Shown here: positions 1 through 10,965 of the stretch, piece by piece
Numbering within the stretch: the first letter of the stretch is position 1
Layout of the letters: every line of letters starts with the position of its first letter
Assembly (NCBI GenBank): GCA_030278955.1
Contig: JAOANR010000006.1
Coordinates: forward strand, 59,052,915-59,116,914
Source of the DNA: Hygrophila difformis
Lineage: Eukaryota > Streptophyta > Magnoliopsida > Lamiales > Acanthaceae
Reading direction: 5' to 3'
Length of the DNA: 64,000 nucleotides
Program-made: the position numbers and the translations under genes
The notes under the pieces: generated by a model
Told to the model about the DNA's origin: nothing
What the model saw: only the letters and a program-made list of their open reading frames with translations
The model's database searches: none

Positions 1-498
1 TTATCTGATGAGTCCGATCATGAAAGAAAAGAGTTGTGCGGTAAACAACCCAGGTTTAAGAACATGGCGAAGGAGGACTTCAAGAAGGTCATGGAAGCTG
101 AAGAAAGAGAGCACCACAAGAAGAAGAACCCTCCTTTGAGAATTGAGATCTCTAAGCAGGCGGTAGAAATCCATGAAAATGGGAAACACCAACCTATTGC
201 TCGAGATTATAGGCATGGTGTACAGGTGGTTCCAACCTTGATGAGGCGGCCAGAACATCCAGTTGAGACTGAAAGGTGGATGAAGAATAGGGCTCAGAAC
301 AAAGCCACCCACAAGGAGCCGCCACCCATGACCAGGAGTCAATTTAGGCGGGCTCAAAGACGATATGCCGAGGAAATGCGGCAGTGGGAGGCACAAATTC
401 ATAAGTTGGAAACTTCCAGGCCTCGAAAGCCAATACAACCAACTTATTTCAAAGGAATCCCAACAGCAGAGACCCCTTCACGAGAAGACATACAGTAG
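1..498 (+). pseudogene. Tat gag fragment, partial and frame-broken
   Basis: Frame 1 is open from base 1, so the gene starts upstream, and ends at a TAG at 496-498. The protein is very rich in charged residues (runs of Lys/Glu/Arg around residues 15-45 from base 34) as expected of the nucleic-acid-binding part of gag. No zinc knuckle is visible. The sense of the text continues in frame 2 from about base 480 (Arg/Pro-rich), so a 1-nt indel near 480-498 probably broke one gag-protease frame. Programmed frameshifting is possible but I see no slippery site and stem that demand it. Confidence 0.65.
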
Positions 499-2218
499 GA
501 CGGTGGCAAGGGAACCTGATTCACCCATACCACCTCGTGAGGAAAGATTTTATGAGGCCTCAAGAAGACCACCTCAGGCGCCACCACCTTCCGCTAGGGA
601 ACCAATACTGGAGAGGAGACAGCCACCGCCTTCCTCCGCCAGGAGGCCAGTGAGAGAAAGGTTACAACCACCATCACCTTCTACCACTAGGAGGCCAGTA
701 CAAGAAAGGCTGCAGTGGGTAGAACGAAAGCCTCAGCCGTCATCATCAACAAGGCCTAAAGTAACCAAAGCTGGACATCCTCATACTATCACTTCATCAT
801 CAGCTTCTAATGACAAAGGGAAAGCGGTCGCCATAACCGAATCTGATGAAGGAGGAAACAAGGTCAAATCTGCGGGACAGAAGTTCATTGAGCAGCTGGA
901 CAAAATGGACATGACTCCTTCAAACATGGCTATGGCTAGTGTACTGATGAAATACATGGCGTATTTGGCGGCTCATGAAGCCGGTGAATTTGGAAGTGAA
1001 CCACACAGTTTTGAAGGATTCACGGCCTATTGCAAAACTGTAGAAACCCAGAAGAAGTCGCAGACACAAGATGAAACAAAATCAACTAGTGAAGCACTTC
1101 AAGCGACCAATGAGGCATCACAAGTGAATTTTGGTGCTATTACACCTACAGAGGTGGAGGCCGCTGTGGAGGCCAATCTCGATGAGCCGAAAGTTGGGAT
1201 TAGCGCCCTAGGTATCGTGACCGATGAATATGGCACGATGGAAGACATGAATATTGACGAAGGGTATGAAGATGATATATGGGGTAATGTGAACCTCAAT
1301 ATTGATGAGGAGCCTCATTTTGAATTAGACGGCATGGATCTTGAAGATGAGGTTTTTTGGCAAGATTTGGACAAAAAACTTAAAGAAGCTGACGATAGGA
1401 AAGAAGGGCCAAATGATCCTTCCGTGCCTATACGGGTCTTTGGGCTGGCGGCCGATGAAGAAATAAGCGATACCGAATCCGAGATATGGGATGAGGAAGA
1501 GCCATCGTTCGCAAGGCTTATCGAAAGAGTGGATGAAATGATAGCCGAATTGTCCCATCCAACCAGGGATGCACCTCCCACGCAAGAACTTGGCGGTCGA
1601 CATGATGCTTCAGAGGCCGTGGCACAGTTTGCCAAACCCAAAGTTGCCCAGACAAGGCAACTGAAACCCTTGTATGTTAAGGCTCACATTGATGGGCGTC
1701 CTGTGAGCAGGGTATTCGTTGATAATGGAGCAGCAGCCAATGTGATGCCGATGTCAACTTTGAGAAAGATAGGAAAAAGTGAAAGAGATCTGATCCCTAC
1801 CAGGGTCAGAATGTGCAGCTTTGTAGGAGAAGCAACACAACCTGCCGGATTCATAACGGCGGACGTCACTATTGGATCCAAGACCATCAAAGTGGCCTTC
1901 TTCGTGGTGAAATCTAAGACATGTTACTCAGCATTGCTTGGGCGCGACTGGATTCACATGGCGCAGTGTGTGCCATCCACCCTCCACCAACAGTTGTTAA
2001 TTTGGGATGGTGACCAGATAGAATTGGTGGAGGCAGATCCTCAACCCTTTGCAGGACCGGACGCCAACAATGATGAGGCGATCTTCTACTTAGACGACAT
2101 TCAACCTGCATCAGCCTTAATTGGTATGAACATGGATCTGGAATCCATTGATTTCACAACAAGCGGCTTCAAATTACGTTCTGCATATAGCCGACATGAA
2201 GCATCATGCTCTGCATGA
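365..2218 (+). CDS. Tat gag C-terminal region plus aspartic protease
   Basis: The frame is credible from about base 480; before that it is a shadow of the frame-1 gag. Residues roughly 50-150 are Pro/Arg/Ser-rich with repeated RRP-type motifs, residues 300-400 are acidic. A retropepsin-like domain follows at about 1670-2040 with the active-site motif VDNGAAANVMP, where Asn replaces the usual Ser/Thr of D-S/T-G, and a closing LLGRDWI motif typical of gypsy proteases. The protease matures the polyprotein in virus-like particles. It ends at 2218 and overlaps pol by 13 nt in the -1 frame. The DNG variant and the frame change leave activity uncertain. Confidence 0.75.
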   Translation: MPRKCGSGRHKFISWKLPGLESQYNQLISKESQQQRPLHEKTYSRTVAREPDSPIPPREERFYEASRRPPQAPPPSAREPILERRQPPPSSARRPVRERLQPPSPSTTRRPVQERLQWVERKPQPSSSTRPKVTKAGHPHTITSSSASNDKGKAVAITESDEGGNKVKSAGQKFIEQLDKMDMTPSNMAMASVLMKYMAYLAAHEAGEFGSEPHSFEGFTAYCKTVETQKKSQTQDETKSTSEALQATNEASQVNFGAITPTEVEAAVEANLDEPKVGISALGIVTDEYGTMEDMNIDEGYEDDIWGNVNLNIDEEPHFELDGMDLEDEVFWQDLDKKLKEADDRKEGPNDPSVPIRVFGLAADEEISDTESEIWDEEEPSFARLIERVDEMIAELSHPTRDAPPTQELGGRHDASEAVAQFAKPKVAQTRQLKPLYVKAHIDGRPVSRVFVDNGAAANVMPMSTLRKIGKSERDLIPTRVRMCSFVGEATQPAGFITADVTIGSKTIKVAFFVVKSKTCYSALLGRDWIHMAQCVPSTLHQQLLIWDGDQIELVEADPQPFAGPDANNDEAIFYLDDIQPASALIGMNMDLESIDFTTSGFKLRSAYSRHEASCSA

Positions 2219-5200
2219 CGAGCAGCTACGACATTTATAAAGACTTGTTGCAGCGGCTCGCCAACACTGAAATAATGATGGGTGCCGAAATCAAGTCCAA
2301 AAATCCAACTGACAGTCGGCCATCTGAATGGCCATCTCCTATAAAGCGAATGTTGCCTAGTCCAGAAGCCAATGAACCACTTGTAGACATCAACCTCGGG
2401 ACAGAGACAGAACCAAAGTTGACCAAGATAAGTGCGTCATTATCAGATGAAAAGCGACGCCAGCTAGTGGAGCTGATTCATAAGTATAAGGATTGTTTTG
2501 CGTGGCAGTACACAGATATGCCAGGACTATCAAGGGAGCTAGTGGAACATAAGTTGCCAACGCACCCAGAGTTCAGACCTCATAAGCAGCCGCCAAGACG
2601 GTTCGACCCAGACACCATCCCAAAAATAAAGGCCGAAATCGAGAAACTTCTTAAAGCAGGTTACATTAGAACTTGTCGTTATGTGGAATGGCTTGCAAAT
2701 ATTGTACCTGTTATAAAAAAGAACGGTCAATTAAGAGTCTGTATAGACTTTAGAAATTTAAACTTGGCAACACCCAATGATGAATATGTGATGCCTATGG
2801 CCGATATGCTTGTTGATGCGGCCGCCGGCCACAAGTTTTTATCATTAATGGATGGTTATTCTGGATACAATCAAATCTTCATTTCTGAAAATGATGTGCA
2901 TAAAACAGCTTTTCGCTGCCCAGGGCCAGTCGGCATTTTTGAATGGGAAGTCATGCCCTTTGGATTAAAAAACGCAGGGGCAACATACCAAAGAGCCATG
3001 AACATGATTTTTCATGATTTAATCGGTCACACACTTGAAGTGTACATTGATGACATAGTGGTAAAATCATGTGAATTTGGCCAACACTTGGCTCACCTGG
3101 AAAGTGCCTTCATCCGAATGAGGCAGCATGGATTGAAAATTAATCCAGCTAAATGTGCCTTTGGAGTGGCAGCAGGGAATTTCCTAGGTTTCTTGGTACA
3201 TGAGAGGGGCATTGAGGTAGACCAGAACAAAGCTAAGGCCATCATGGAGGCTCGTGCACCAACCAATCTCAAAGAATTGCAGTCATTGATGGGCAAAATC
3301 AATTTCCTAAGGAGATTCATTGCCAATGCTGCCGGCAAGATGAAAGCGTTCACTACTTTGCTTAAAGGAAGAAAGAATGAGAAGTTTCTCTGGACGAATG
3401 AGCATCAAGCAGCCTTCGAAGAAATAAAAAGAGCATTGGTCAATCCTCCAGTTTTAGTGCCACCAAAACCTGGAATACCTTTGAAACTATACATATCGGC
3501 AGCCGAAGAATCTATCGGATGCTTGCTTGCACAAGACGATGAAGGCGGCAAGGAGAGGGCTATCTATTACCTTAGCAAGACTCTACAAGGGCCAGAGGTA
3601 AGATATACTGCATTAGAAAAATTGTGCTACGCCCTAGTATACTCCTGCAACAAGTTAGAACACTACATGCTGCCAAGAACAGTCCATGTAGTGGCTCCCT
3701 TTGACTTGGTAAAAACCCTTTTGCACAAACCAGCATTGAAGGGTAGACAAGCTAAGTGGGCTATGAAGATCAGTCCTTTTACCCTTGTACACGTTCCTCA
3801 AAAGGCAATCAAGGGACAAGCTTTAGCTGATTTCTTAGCTCAACACCCTTCATTGGTGTTGTCAGAAGATCCCAGAGAAGCTTCCTTTATAGGATTCGAA
3901 CCATGGGAGTTAACCTTTGACGGATCTTGTGCAAGCAGCGGCTCGGGGGCCGGCATTACAATCACTAGTCCTCTTGGGGAACATTGGAAGCTTGCTCGGG
4001 AGTTAGAACCTGGCACCACCAACAATCAAGCAGAATACGAAGCTTTGATATTTGGCCTCGAAACTGCATTGCTTAAAGGTGCGAAATCAATTACAATATT
4101 TGGAGACTCCCAAGTCATCCTGAAGCAGTTAACCGGAGAATATGAATGCAAAAGTCCCAGATTGATCAAGTGCTATGAAACAGCACTAGAACTATTGAGC
4201 AAGTTTTCGGACGCTACCATCACACATGTGCCCAGAGGCCAAAATCAAGAGGCCAACGAGGCTGCACAACTTGCTTCAGGCTGGCAGTCTTGTCGCCCTA
4301 GGGGGGCACCACACATTGCCGCCATCGCAAGTGAACCTGAGGACCAACAAGAGATTGGTGATTGGAGGACCGAGATCATACAGTACCTCGAGAACCCATC
4401 ATCTGGGGGAGATAACTCGCTAAAAGTAAAAGCTCTGCGGTACGTGCTGGTCAATGGCGAACTATTCCGAAGGGCGATTGATGGATTATTGCTCAAGTGT
4501 ATAGGCCCCGAGAATGCTAAATTGGTAATGGGAGAAGTCCATGAGGGGATATGCGGCTCTCATCGGGCAGGGCCGAGCATGAGATGGAGCATCCACCGTC
4601 ATGGATACTTTTGGCCAACCATCATGGAGGACTGTATCATGTATGCTCGCGGGTGTGAAGCTTGCCAAAAGCACGGCCCGATTCAAAGGGTACCGGCGGA
4701 AGAATTACACACGGTCATTAAGCCTTGGCCATTCCGTGGCTGGGGGATGGACATCATTGGAAAAATTCATCCACCGTCATCCAAAAACCATGCATTCATA
4801 CTAGTGGCCACTGACTACTTCACCAAATGGGTAGAAGCGTGGCCAATGAGGAAAATTGACCAAAGCGATGTAATTAGGTTCGTAACTGAGCTCATACATC
4901 GATTTGGGATTCCCCAAACAATCACTGCCGATCAAGGTACAGTGTTCACTGGCGAAAAGTTTATAGCTTTTGCCAAGCAGTTTGGAATCCGCATCTATCA
5001 TTCCACTCCGTACTATCCCCAAGCAAATGGTCAGGCTGAAGCCACCAATAAGATCTTAATAAGTATGATCAAAAAGGCGGTAGGCGAAAAGCCTAGGAAA
5101 TGGCATGAGACCTTATTAGAGGTTCTATGGGCTTACAGAAACTCTAAATCCACAGCTACAGGGTTTACACCGTATTACTTGACATATGGTCATGACGCTG

Positions 5201-5616
5201 TTTTGCCTTTGGAAATAACAGTTCCTTCTCTAAGGGTGGCTCAGCAGCATCAATTAGACTTATCTAAGTATGAAGAAACCATGTTGCAAGAATTGGAGAC
5301 AGCAGACGGAGACAAGCTCGCCGCTCTGGAAAATATCCGTCGCCAAAAGATGAAAATGGCGAGACATTACGACAAGAGGGTTCGAGGTAAAATTTTTAAC
5401 GAGGGAGACTTAGTATGGAAAGTGATTCTACCCTCGGGGGTGCGTAGCAATGAAACAGGCAAGTGGTCTCCAAATTGGGAAGGACCATTCATTGTTACGC
5501 AAAGACTGCTTAATGGTGCATACAAACTAATGGACATCGATGGCCAAGAACACAAACAGAGTATAAATGCAAAATACCTCAAAGTGTTCTATCCATCAGT
5601 GTGGGAATCTGAATAA
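2206..5616 (+). CDS. Tat pol: reverse transcriptase, RNase H, second RNase H, integrase
   Basis: A 1136-codon open frame without interruption. Reverse transcriptase motifs include [23 protein letters not shown] and the catalytic YIDD at residue 280. A gypsy RNase H follows (about 400-530). A second RNase H begins at residue 569 (LTFDGSCASSGSG, then NNQAEYEALIFGL and GDSQVI). Integrase has an H-H-C-C zinc finger from His 779 and a D,D35E core (Asp near 850, Asp 909, Glu 945, in TADQG and QAEATNK). The frame lies -1 to the protease frame, so pol would need frameshifting, or a mutation has split an ancestral polyprotein. Apart from that it looks functional. Confidence 0.92.
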   Translation: MLCMTSSYDIYKDLLQRLANTEIMMGAEIKSKNPTDSRPSEWPSPIKRMLPSPEANEPLVDINLGTETEPKLTKISASLSDEKRRQLVELIHKYKDCFAWQYTDMPGLSRELVEHKLPTHPEFRPHKQPPRRFDPDTIPKIKAEIEKLLKAGYIRTCRYVEWLANIVPVIKKNGQLRVCIDFRNLNLATPNDEYVMPMADMLVDAAAGHKFLSLMDGYSGYNQIFISENDVHKTAFRCPGPVGIFEWEVMPFGLKNAGATYQRAMNMIFHDLIGHTLEVYIDDIVVKSCEFGQHLAHLESAFIRMRQHGLKINPAKCAFGVAAGNFLGFLVHERGIEVDQNKAKAIMEARAPTNLKELQSLMGKINFLRRFIANAAGKMKAFTTLLKGRKNEKFLWTNEHQAAFEEIKRALVNPPVLVPPKPGIPLKLYISAAEESIGCLLAQDDEGGKERAIYYLSKTLQGPEVRYTALEKLCYALVYSCNKLEHYMLPRTVHVVAPFDLVKTLLHKPALKGRQAKWAMKISPFTLVHVPQKAIKGQALADFLAQHPSLVLSEDPREASFIGFEPWELTFDGSCASSGSGAGITITSPLGEHWKLARELEPGTTNNQAEYEALIFGLETALLKGAKSITIFGDSQVILKQLTGEYECKSPRLIKCYETALELLSKFSDATITHVPRGQNQEANEAAQLASGWQSCRPRGAPHIAAIASEPEDQQEIGDWRTEIIQYLENPSSGGDNSLKVKALRYVLVNGELFRRAIDGLLLKCIGPENAKLVMGEVHEGICGSHRAGPSMRWSIHRHGYFWPTIMEDCIMYARGCEACQKHGPIQRVPAEELHTVIKPWPFRGWGMDIIGKIHPPSSKNHAFILVATDYFTKWVEAWPMRKIDQSDVIRFVTELIHRFGIPQTITADQGTVFTGEKFIAFAKQFGIRIYHSTPYYPQANGQAEATNKILISMIKKAVGEKPRKWHETLLEVLWAYRNSKSTATGFTPYYLTYGHDAVLPLEITVPSLRVAQQHQLDLSKYEETMLQELETADGDKLAALENIRRQKMKMARHYDKRVRGKIFNEGDLVWKVILPSGVRSNETGKWSPNWEGPFIVTQRLLNGAYKLMDIDGQEHKQSINAKYLKVFYPSVWESE

Positions 5617-5765
5617 GAAACGCAAAATGCATCAAAAAAGTGGCCAAGTCACAAGCCCGGCCAAAAAAAGTAACAGTAATCTCCCAAAGTAAAGGCAAGA
5701 CTTGCCCACCACAAGGCCGATGAGCTGACCCAAAAGTGTACTGAAAACAAAAACAGTGCGAAAGA

Positions 5766-8700
5766 CTAAGGAAGAGGCTGCCTAACACCACTCAGTATAC
5801 GCCGACGCATAAGGGCCCACTGATCACGAGTGCGCTCGAACATGTCCGTCAGACGAAGAAGTGCGGCCGCCGAAGCACGAGCGCGAACCGACAACCGAAG
5901 CCGACGAGTCCGAACTCCCGATAACTCAGCCGATAAGTCACGCTCATCTGCGGCTAAACGACCATAGGAAGTCTCTAACTCAGCAGCTCGGGAAGAAATA
6001 TCAGCCAAGACAGGCTCTAAGGTAGCAAGCTCCTCGTTAGCTTCTTGGAGGATACGCCTCCTCTCAAGAATGAAACGCTCTGCCTCCTCAATATCACGCT
6101 CTGCTCGCGTAGCAACATCCCTAAGATGGGATCTGCGACTCTCTCTAACCCCGCGATCAGTAGACAACTGCTCGCGCTGAGGGTGGATAGCCTCTATCTG
6201 AAGACAAACCTCGCGGTATCGTGCCTCGAGGTCATCAAGCAGCGTCAGATCGTGAGCAGACTGATCTGCAGAGCTACTGTGAGCAGGATAAGAAACAGCT
6301 AAATCAGCAACGCGCTCTGAAAAGCTGAGAAAGTCAGCATCCTCGGTAAAGGCAGAAACTGCGCTGACGTCGTCTAACAGGCGATCAAGACTAGAGAACA
6401 CCTCAGTGGAGAGCCGATTAACATGAGTGGATAGAAGGCGGTCAAACGCCTCGCATGATGAAACAATCCTGTCAACAGGAGTAGGCACCGAAGGACCTGG
6501 AACAGAGGTCGCTGGGACTGAGACACGGATCATGGGCACCTGAAGACAGCTTCACATAAATATATGCCAAGAAAATCTCATAAACACAAAAGCTGAAGTG
6601 AGCCATACCGGAAGAGGCGGCGCGACTAAATCAACTGAAGCAATAGGAGCAGCAGTAGTAGGATGGCCTGCCTGGTCCATAGGAGGCTAGAAAGGGAGAT
6701 CCTTAAAACATGTCCTTAAAAAAGGAAAACGGAAACGACATAATCAATAAAAATACCTGAGGGATCACCGAAGGGCCAACCTGACTAGTCTGGAAAATAT
6801 GATCTGCAGACTGAGTAATATCTGCAGGAGAAACCTGGAAGACACAAATATCCTTAGAATGCAGTGCTTAAACAAAATAAACATAAAATGAAAGGCAACC
6901 AAGAAATACCTGTGGAACCAAGTCATGGCCAGCTGAACCAATCGCGGACCGAGAGAAACATGGATCAACCTGAGCGGTCAAGCACGATGTCATTGCGATA
7001 CTAAAAAAAGAGAGATGCAAATAAAAAGTCTAACTGTGGTAAGACATACCTGGTCGGCAGTAGTTGCAGGCAAGGAATTCGCAGCGCCGATCGTCGCGGC
7101 GTATATCATCTGGTGCCTAGGATCGGCGGCCACAGGAATATCAGCAACATGATCATCCGCCTGGCCATGATCATCATCATCATAGGGGTCCACCGACTCA
7201 TCCTCATGATCCTCCTCATCTCCCTCATGACCCTCCTCACCACCTGAGTGTGATCCATCATCACTTGAACTGGCATCTTCCTCGTCAGAACCAGACTGCT
7301 CGGCACTAACTGAAACATCATCATCAACTGCAGACAAAGAGACAACATCAAAAGGGGCAGTGTATGAAGCGCTGTATTGACAATGAAATGATTCAACATA
7401 CCTCTTCGACGCTTACGGGAGGAAGAGGCTGGACCAGACTGGGATTTCTTGGACCTCGAGGTATTCCCGCGAGAAGCTGAAACACGAGGCTGACGCAAAG
7501 TGACTGAATCTCCAAAACGAGACGCTAGCTGATCATAAGGCGGTAAAATAGAAGTGATATACGGCGTCCACCACGCCATAAAACCAGCAGCCAGCGATCC
7601 AGTCGGAGTAAACGGGAGATAGCTGGAGAGCGTCAGACGAGACGAAAAGGCTATCACAGCCTTGATAGCTGCGGGTGTCATCCTCTCCTTCCTGGTAAAA
7701 CGAGTCGGCCACTTCACCCGGCGAGGAAGCCCGATGTGGCAGCCAAACTGGCGAGCAAGCAGGTGAGGGCAATAAGGCTCAGCTATGAAAGGATTATAAG
7801 CGTCCGTCCTCTTCACCCCACTCAAAAGCATGTGAGGTTTCATGCTGATATTCCATGTAAATTCCCCATGAATGCCACGTGGATGAGTAGGGAAACATAT
7901 CAGCGTAGCCAGCAACCGAGGAACGGAGGCATAAACAAATAAATCATGGTAGGACGGCCGATAATGATAAAGCCAGTGAACAATCCCCAGACCATCTCGA
8001 TTCAGAAGGCCGTCCCGGCTAATACGCACAGACTGAGCAGCCAATATCTCACCTAACGGATCACCCTCCGAAACCTCCTGCGGACTAGGGCGTAGTACCC
8101 CTGTGAACAGCTGGGGAAAATACAGCTGGACCCATAACTGCAAGAACCATAGCGGCCCAGAAGCAGTGGTAGAGGGATCTAGTCCTTCGGCCAGCTTATC
8201 AGAAAGCTTAGCCATGCCACTAAACAGATTGCCGAGGAAGTAGGAGCCTATAGCTCGAGTCTCCGTACTCATAAGCCCTAAGACGAGGGGCAGTGCAGTA
8301 CTAAGAACAGTACGTGCACTGGAACAAATAACAAACCGGCTAAACCACAGTAAAAGGAAAGCCACGTGCTCGTCTCGCGTAGAAGGATAAGGCCCTGACG
8401 TCTTATTGTGCACAATGTAAGCCGGGTATCGCCTGGCCTCTTTGCCCTTAGGACAAATCGACGCACCAAGTCTAGGGTCATCAACAGCGGACTGGGTCAA
8501 ATCCGATCCAACCACACGAAGCCCCGTGATCATCACCACATCAAGAAGTGTAGGGCCAACAAATCCACAGGGAAGCTGAAAAGCATTAACAGAAGAATTC
8601 CAGAAGCCCATAAGATAGTAAAGTAAGCGATGGTCTATCACCACAGGCTTAGTAGATAGACGAATGGCCTCATCAATCCCCCACTCACGCCAATCAGAAG

Positions 8701-9948
8701 TACGACCCGACATCCGATGCACCCAGGAAGTATACTGACCTAGGTTGCTGTCATCGTCAATCTGAGTCCTGGGAACTTTGGCCTTGGACTTGGAGGTAGA
8801 AATACCAGAATGCTGAGGCTGAGATTTAATAGGTTTAGTGCGAGACACAAGGGTACTGGTAAAGGCGGCCTCGGTGATAAGTAACTGGCAAGATAAAAAC
8901 CGTCTCGAATCATTCGCACGCTCAGGCGTACTATGAAACGGCCGAAGAAAAAGCTCTGACTCCTGCCGACGATCGAACTCATATGCCTCACCATCAGAAT
9001 CCGGAATAAGCGAACGCTGCAAATGAGAAAAACAAGCATGAGATTGAGAGATACGAACATAGGCAACGGAACAAGCAGGTAAGATCAGACAAACCTGAAT
9101 AGTCAGAGGAGAAGCCGAAGTGGCGGCCTGAGCGGTACTAGGGGTAGTGAACTGAACAAAATGCGGCTGTGTGGACCTGGCAATGTCCTGTACCGTACAT
9201 AGATACCCGGATAAGTCAAGCGGTTAACAAGATTTAAGTCAACATGAGAAGGTGCTAATCAAGCCATTTTAACCTGAAAAGTCATGCTGCGCGACAAGGC
9301 AGCAAATCCGGTCAAGGGAGCAGCGGCCTGCCCTCGCTGACGACTCCGGGCAGCCCGAGCTGACGAGATGGTGGCCTGGTCAGTAGCGGCTGATGGCCCC
9401 TGGGTGGCGGTCGATAACGACTCAGGGCGACGATCGGAGACGGCCTGAGTCACAGGAAAGGCGGCCTGAACAGCGGCGGCCGAAGAGGATCCGGGCTGGT
9501 GAGGGGCGGCCTGAGCCAATGAAGTGGCAGCCCGTGTAGTGTCCTCTACTAGATCCTATGTCATGAACAAAGTATGGGATGACTAGAAGCTAACTTTAAG
9601 TTAACCTAACGCCTAAGCAGGAGATAACACGATCTAATGCTTTTTCTAAATCCCGTATGATGCTTTATGTTCTCTAAGTCTATGAGATAAGGCAATGTAA
9701 GTAATCTTGCTATGTTCTATGATATCAAATACTAGATTATCATACGAACAGTAAAAGTGAGCAAAAACAAACACGAATCCAGCGGAATCAAGAAAAGTAA
9801 GCAAAATTCACAAAATTCAGTCCAACATCCCTCCCATAGTTTTAACATACCAAAATGCCCGTCAAACTCCATGATATCCCCAGATAAGCCTCCACCAAAA
9901 TATGCATAGCAAAATAAAAATGGAGCATAGCTTACTAACCTGGTCCAT
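5766..9948 (-). CDS. Antisense spliced gene inside the Tat element: plant mobile domain protein
   Basis: Nine coding exons on the minus strand: 9948-9940, 9555-9274, 9187-9095, 9016-7402, 7327-7050, 6969-6910, 6834-6757, 6671-6609, 6539-5766. All eight introns are GT-AG and the frame stays open across all joins, giving 1083 aa. Seven introns are phase 0 and the fourth is phase 1. Residues about 235-590 match the plant mobile domain (DWREWGIDEAI, AFQLPCGFVGPTLLDVVMITGL, GPLWFLQLWVQLYFPQL). An Ala/Gln-rich N terminus (4-130) precedes it. A strongly acidic stretch (about 668-730) follows, then a 257-aa heptad-rich coiled coil. Plant mobile domains occur in MAIN/MAIL-type host proteins and in transposons. 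The role here is unknown; it may aid the element or silence-related processes (inference). The start is the first ATG after the predicted promoter. Confidence 0.82.
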
Positions 9949-10039
9949 GAAGCGAATAAGAGGGCGACCTGGTTGCAAGCAGACAACGTCTTTCGAACAA
10001 CGACAGGGGCTTCTAGGTGGCGGCTTCTAGGACAAGGGT

Positions 10040-10680
10040 GGCGGCCTCCAACACAAGTGGTGGCCTTCAGGCGGCCTCGGGTGAAGCAGGCGGCCTCAGA
10101 AGTAAGGCGGGCGGCCTCTCGGAGCAGTGACTGGTCGGCGGCGCGGCCTTGGCGTGGAGCAGGCGGCCTCAAGGAGCGAGAAGGCAGGCGGCCTTGGCGG
10201 ATGCACGGGCGGCCTCGGGCGGAGGCACGGGCGGCTTCAGGCGGAGACACGGGCGGCCTCGAGGTGGAGGCACGGGCGGCCTCGGGGTGGAGGCACGGGC
10301 GGCCTCGGCGATGGGCACGGGCGGCCTCGGCGATGGCACGGGCGGCCTCGGCGATGGGCACGGGCGGCCTCGGCGCGCGGGCGGCCTCGGCGCGCGGGCG
10401 GCCTCGGCGAGCAGGCGGCCTCGGCGAGCAGGCGGCTTCAGCAACTTCCGGGCGGCAGGCGGCGTGCTGGGCGGCCGGAGGAGGGGGCGGCCTTGGGCGA
10501 GCAGGCGGCCTGGGCAGGCGGGGCGGCCTTGGCGAGCAGGCGGCCTGGGCAGGCGGGGCGGCCTTGGCGAGGCAGGCGGCCTGGGCGAGGCGGCCTAGGC
10601 GGAGGCACCGGGCGGCCTAGGCGGAGGCGACGGGCGGCCTGCAGGGGCGGCCTGGCAGCGGCGGCGCGGCGGCCTCGACG
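10040..10680. repeat. GC-rich minisatellite built on GGCGGCCT
   Basis: Dozens of GGCGGCCT/GGGCGGCCTCGGCG units at irregular short spacing, with variants such as GGCACGGGCGGCCTC. Base composition is far more GC-rich than anything else in the window. It lies between pol and the 3' LTR of the Tat element, where tandem repeats are known to arise in Tat/Ogre elements. On the minus strand it falls in the leader of the antisense gene. Open frames in it on both strands are low-complexity Ala/Arg/Gly/Pro by-products. Confidence 0.9.
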
Positions 10681-10850
10681 GCTTCCAGCGACGTCCGGCG
10701 ACGATTTCTACGGCCGGAATTTGGGCGACGGCGGCGGTTTCCGACGGCCGGTGGAGGAGTAAGGGAAGAAGAGAGGAAGAGAATGAGAGAGGAAGAAAAG
10801 AAGAGAGAGAAGTGTTGAAAGAAAATGATGGGTGGAAGAGTTTTGAAGGG

Positions 10851-10860
10851 TTTTATATGG
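10851..10860 (-). promoter_or_regulatory. TATA box of the antisense plant-mobile-domain gene
   Basis: Minus-strand CCATATAAAA. About 30 nt downstream (near 10820) a leader begins with a long pyrimidine patch (minus-strand CT-rich, 10810-10755), a common feature of plant core promoters. No ATG occurs on the minus strand between about 10830 and 9949, so the first start codon is the one that opens the spliced gene. Inferred from sequence only. Confidence 0.65.
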
Positions 10861-10965
10861 TTAGGGTTTTGTCCCTAATGGGCCCTAATGGGCCGAAAAT
10901 TCCAAAAGTAAGCGCGCAAATTTGTCTTAAAATACTAATCAGACAAAATGCGCGAGGGGGGCATC

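Noticed and set aside
7106..7401. Met-rich C-terminal extension of the mobile-domain open frame
   Set aside because: It is intron and wrong-frame translation; the donor at 7401 and acceptor at 7328 lead into the acidic exon in frame.
9732..10361. Minus-strand open frame upstream of the antisense gene
   Set aside because: Low-complexity repeat translation without an ATG. The ATG-free leader and splice donor at 9939 explain the region better.
9973..10762. Long plus-strand open frames in the GC-rich Tat 3' region
   Set aside because: They are Gly/Arg/Ala repeats forced by GGCGGCCT units in all frames and have no domain; composition explains them.
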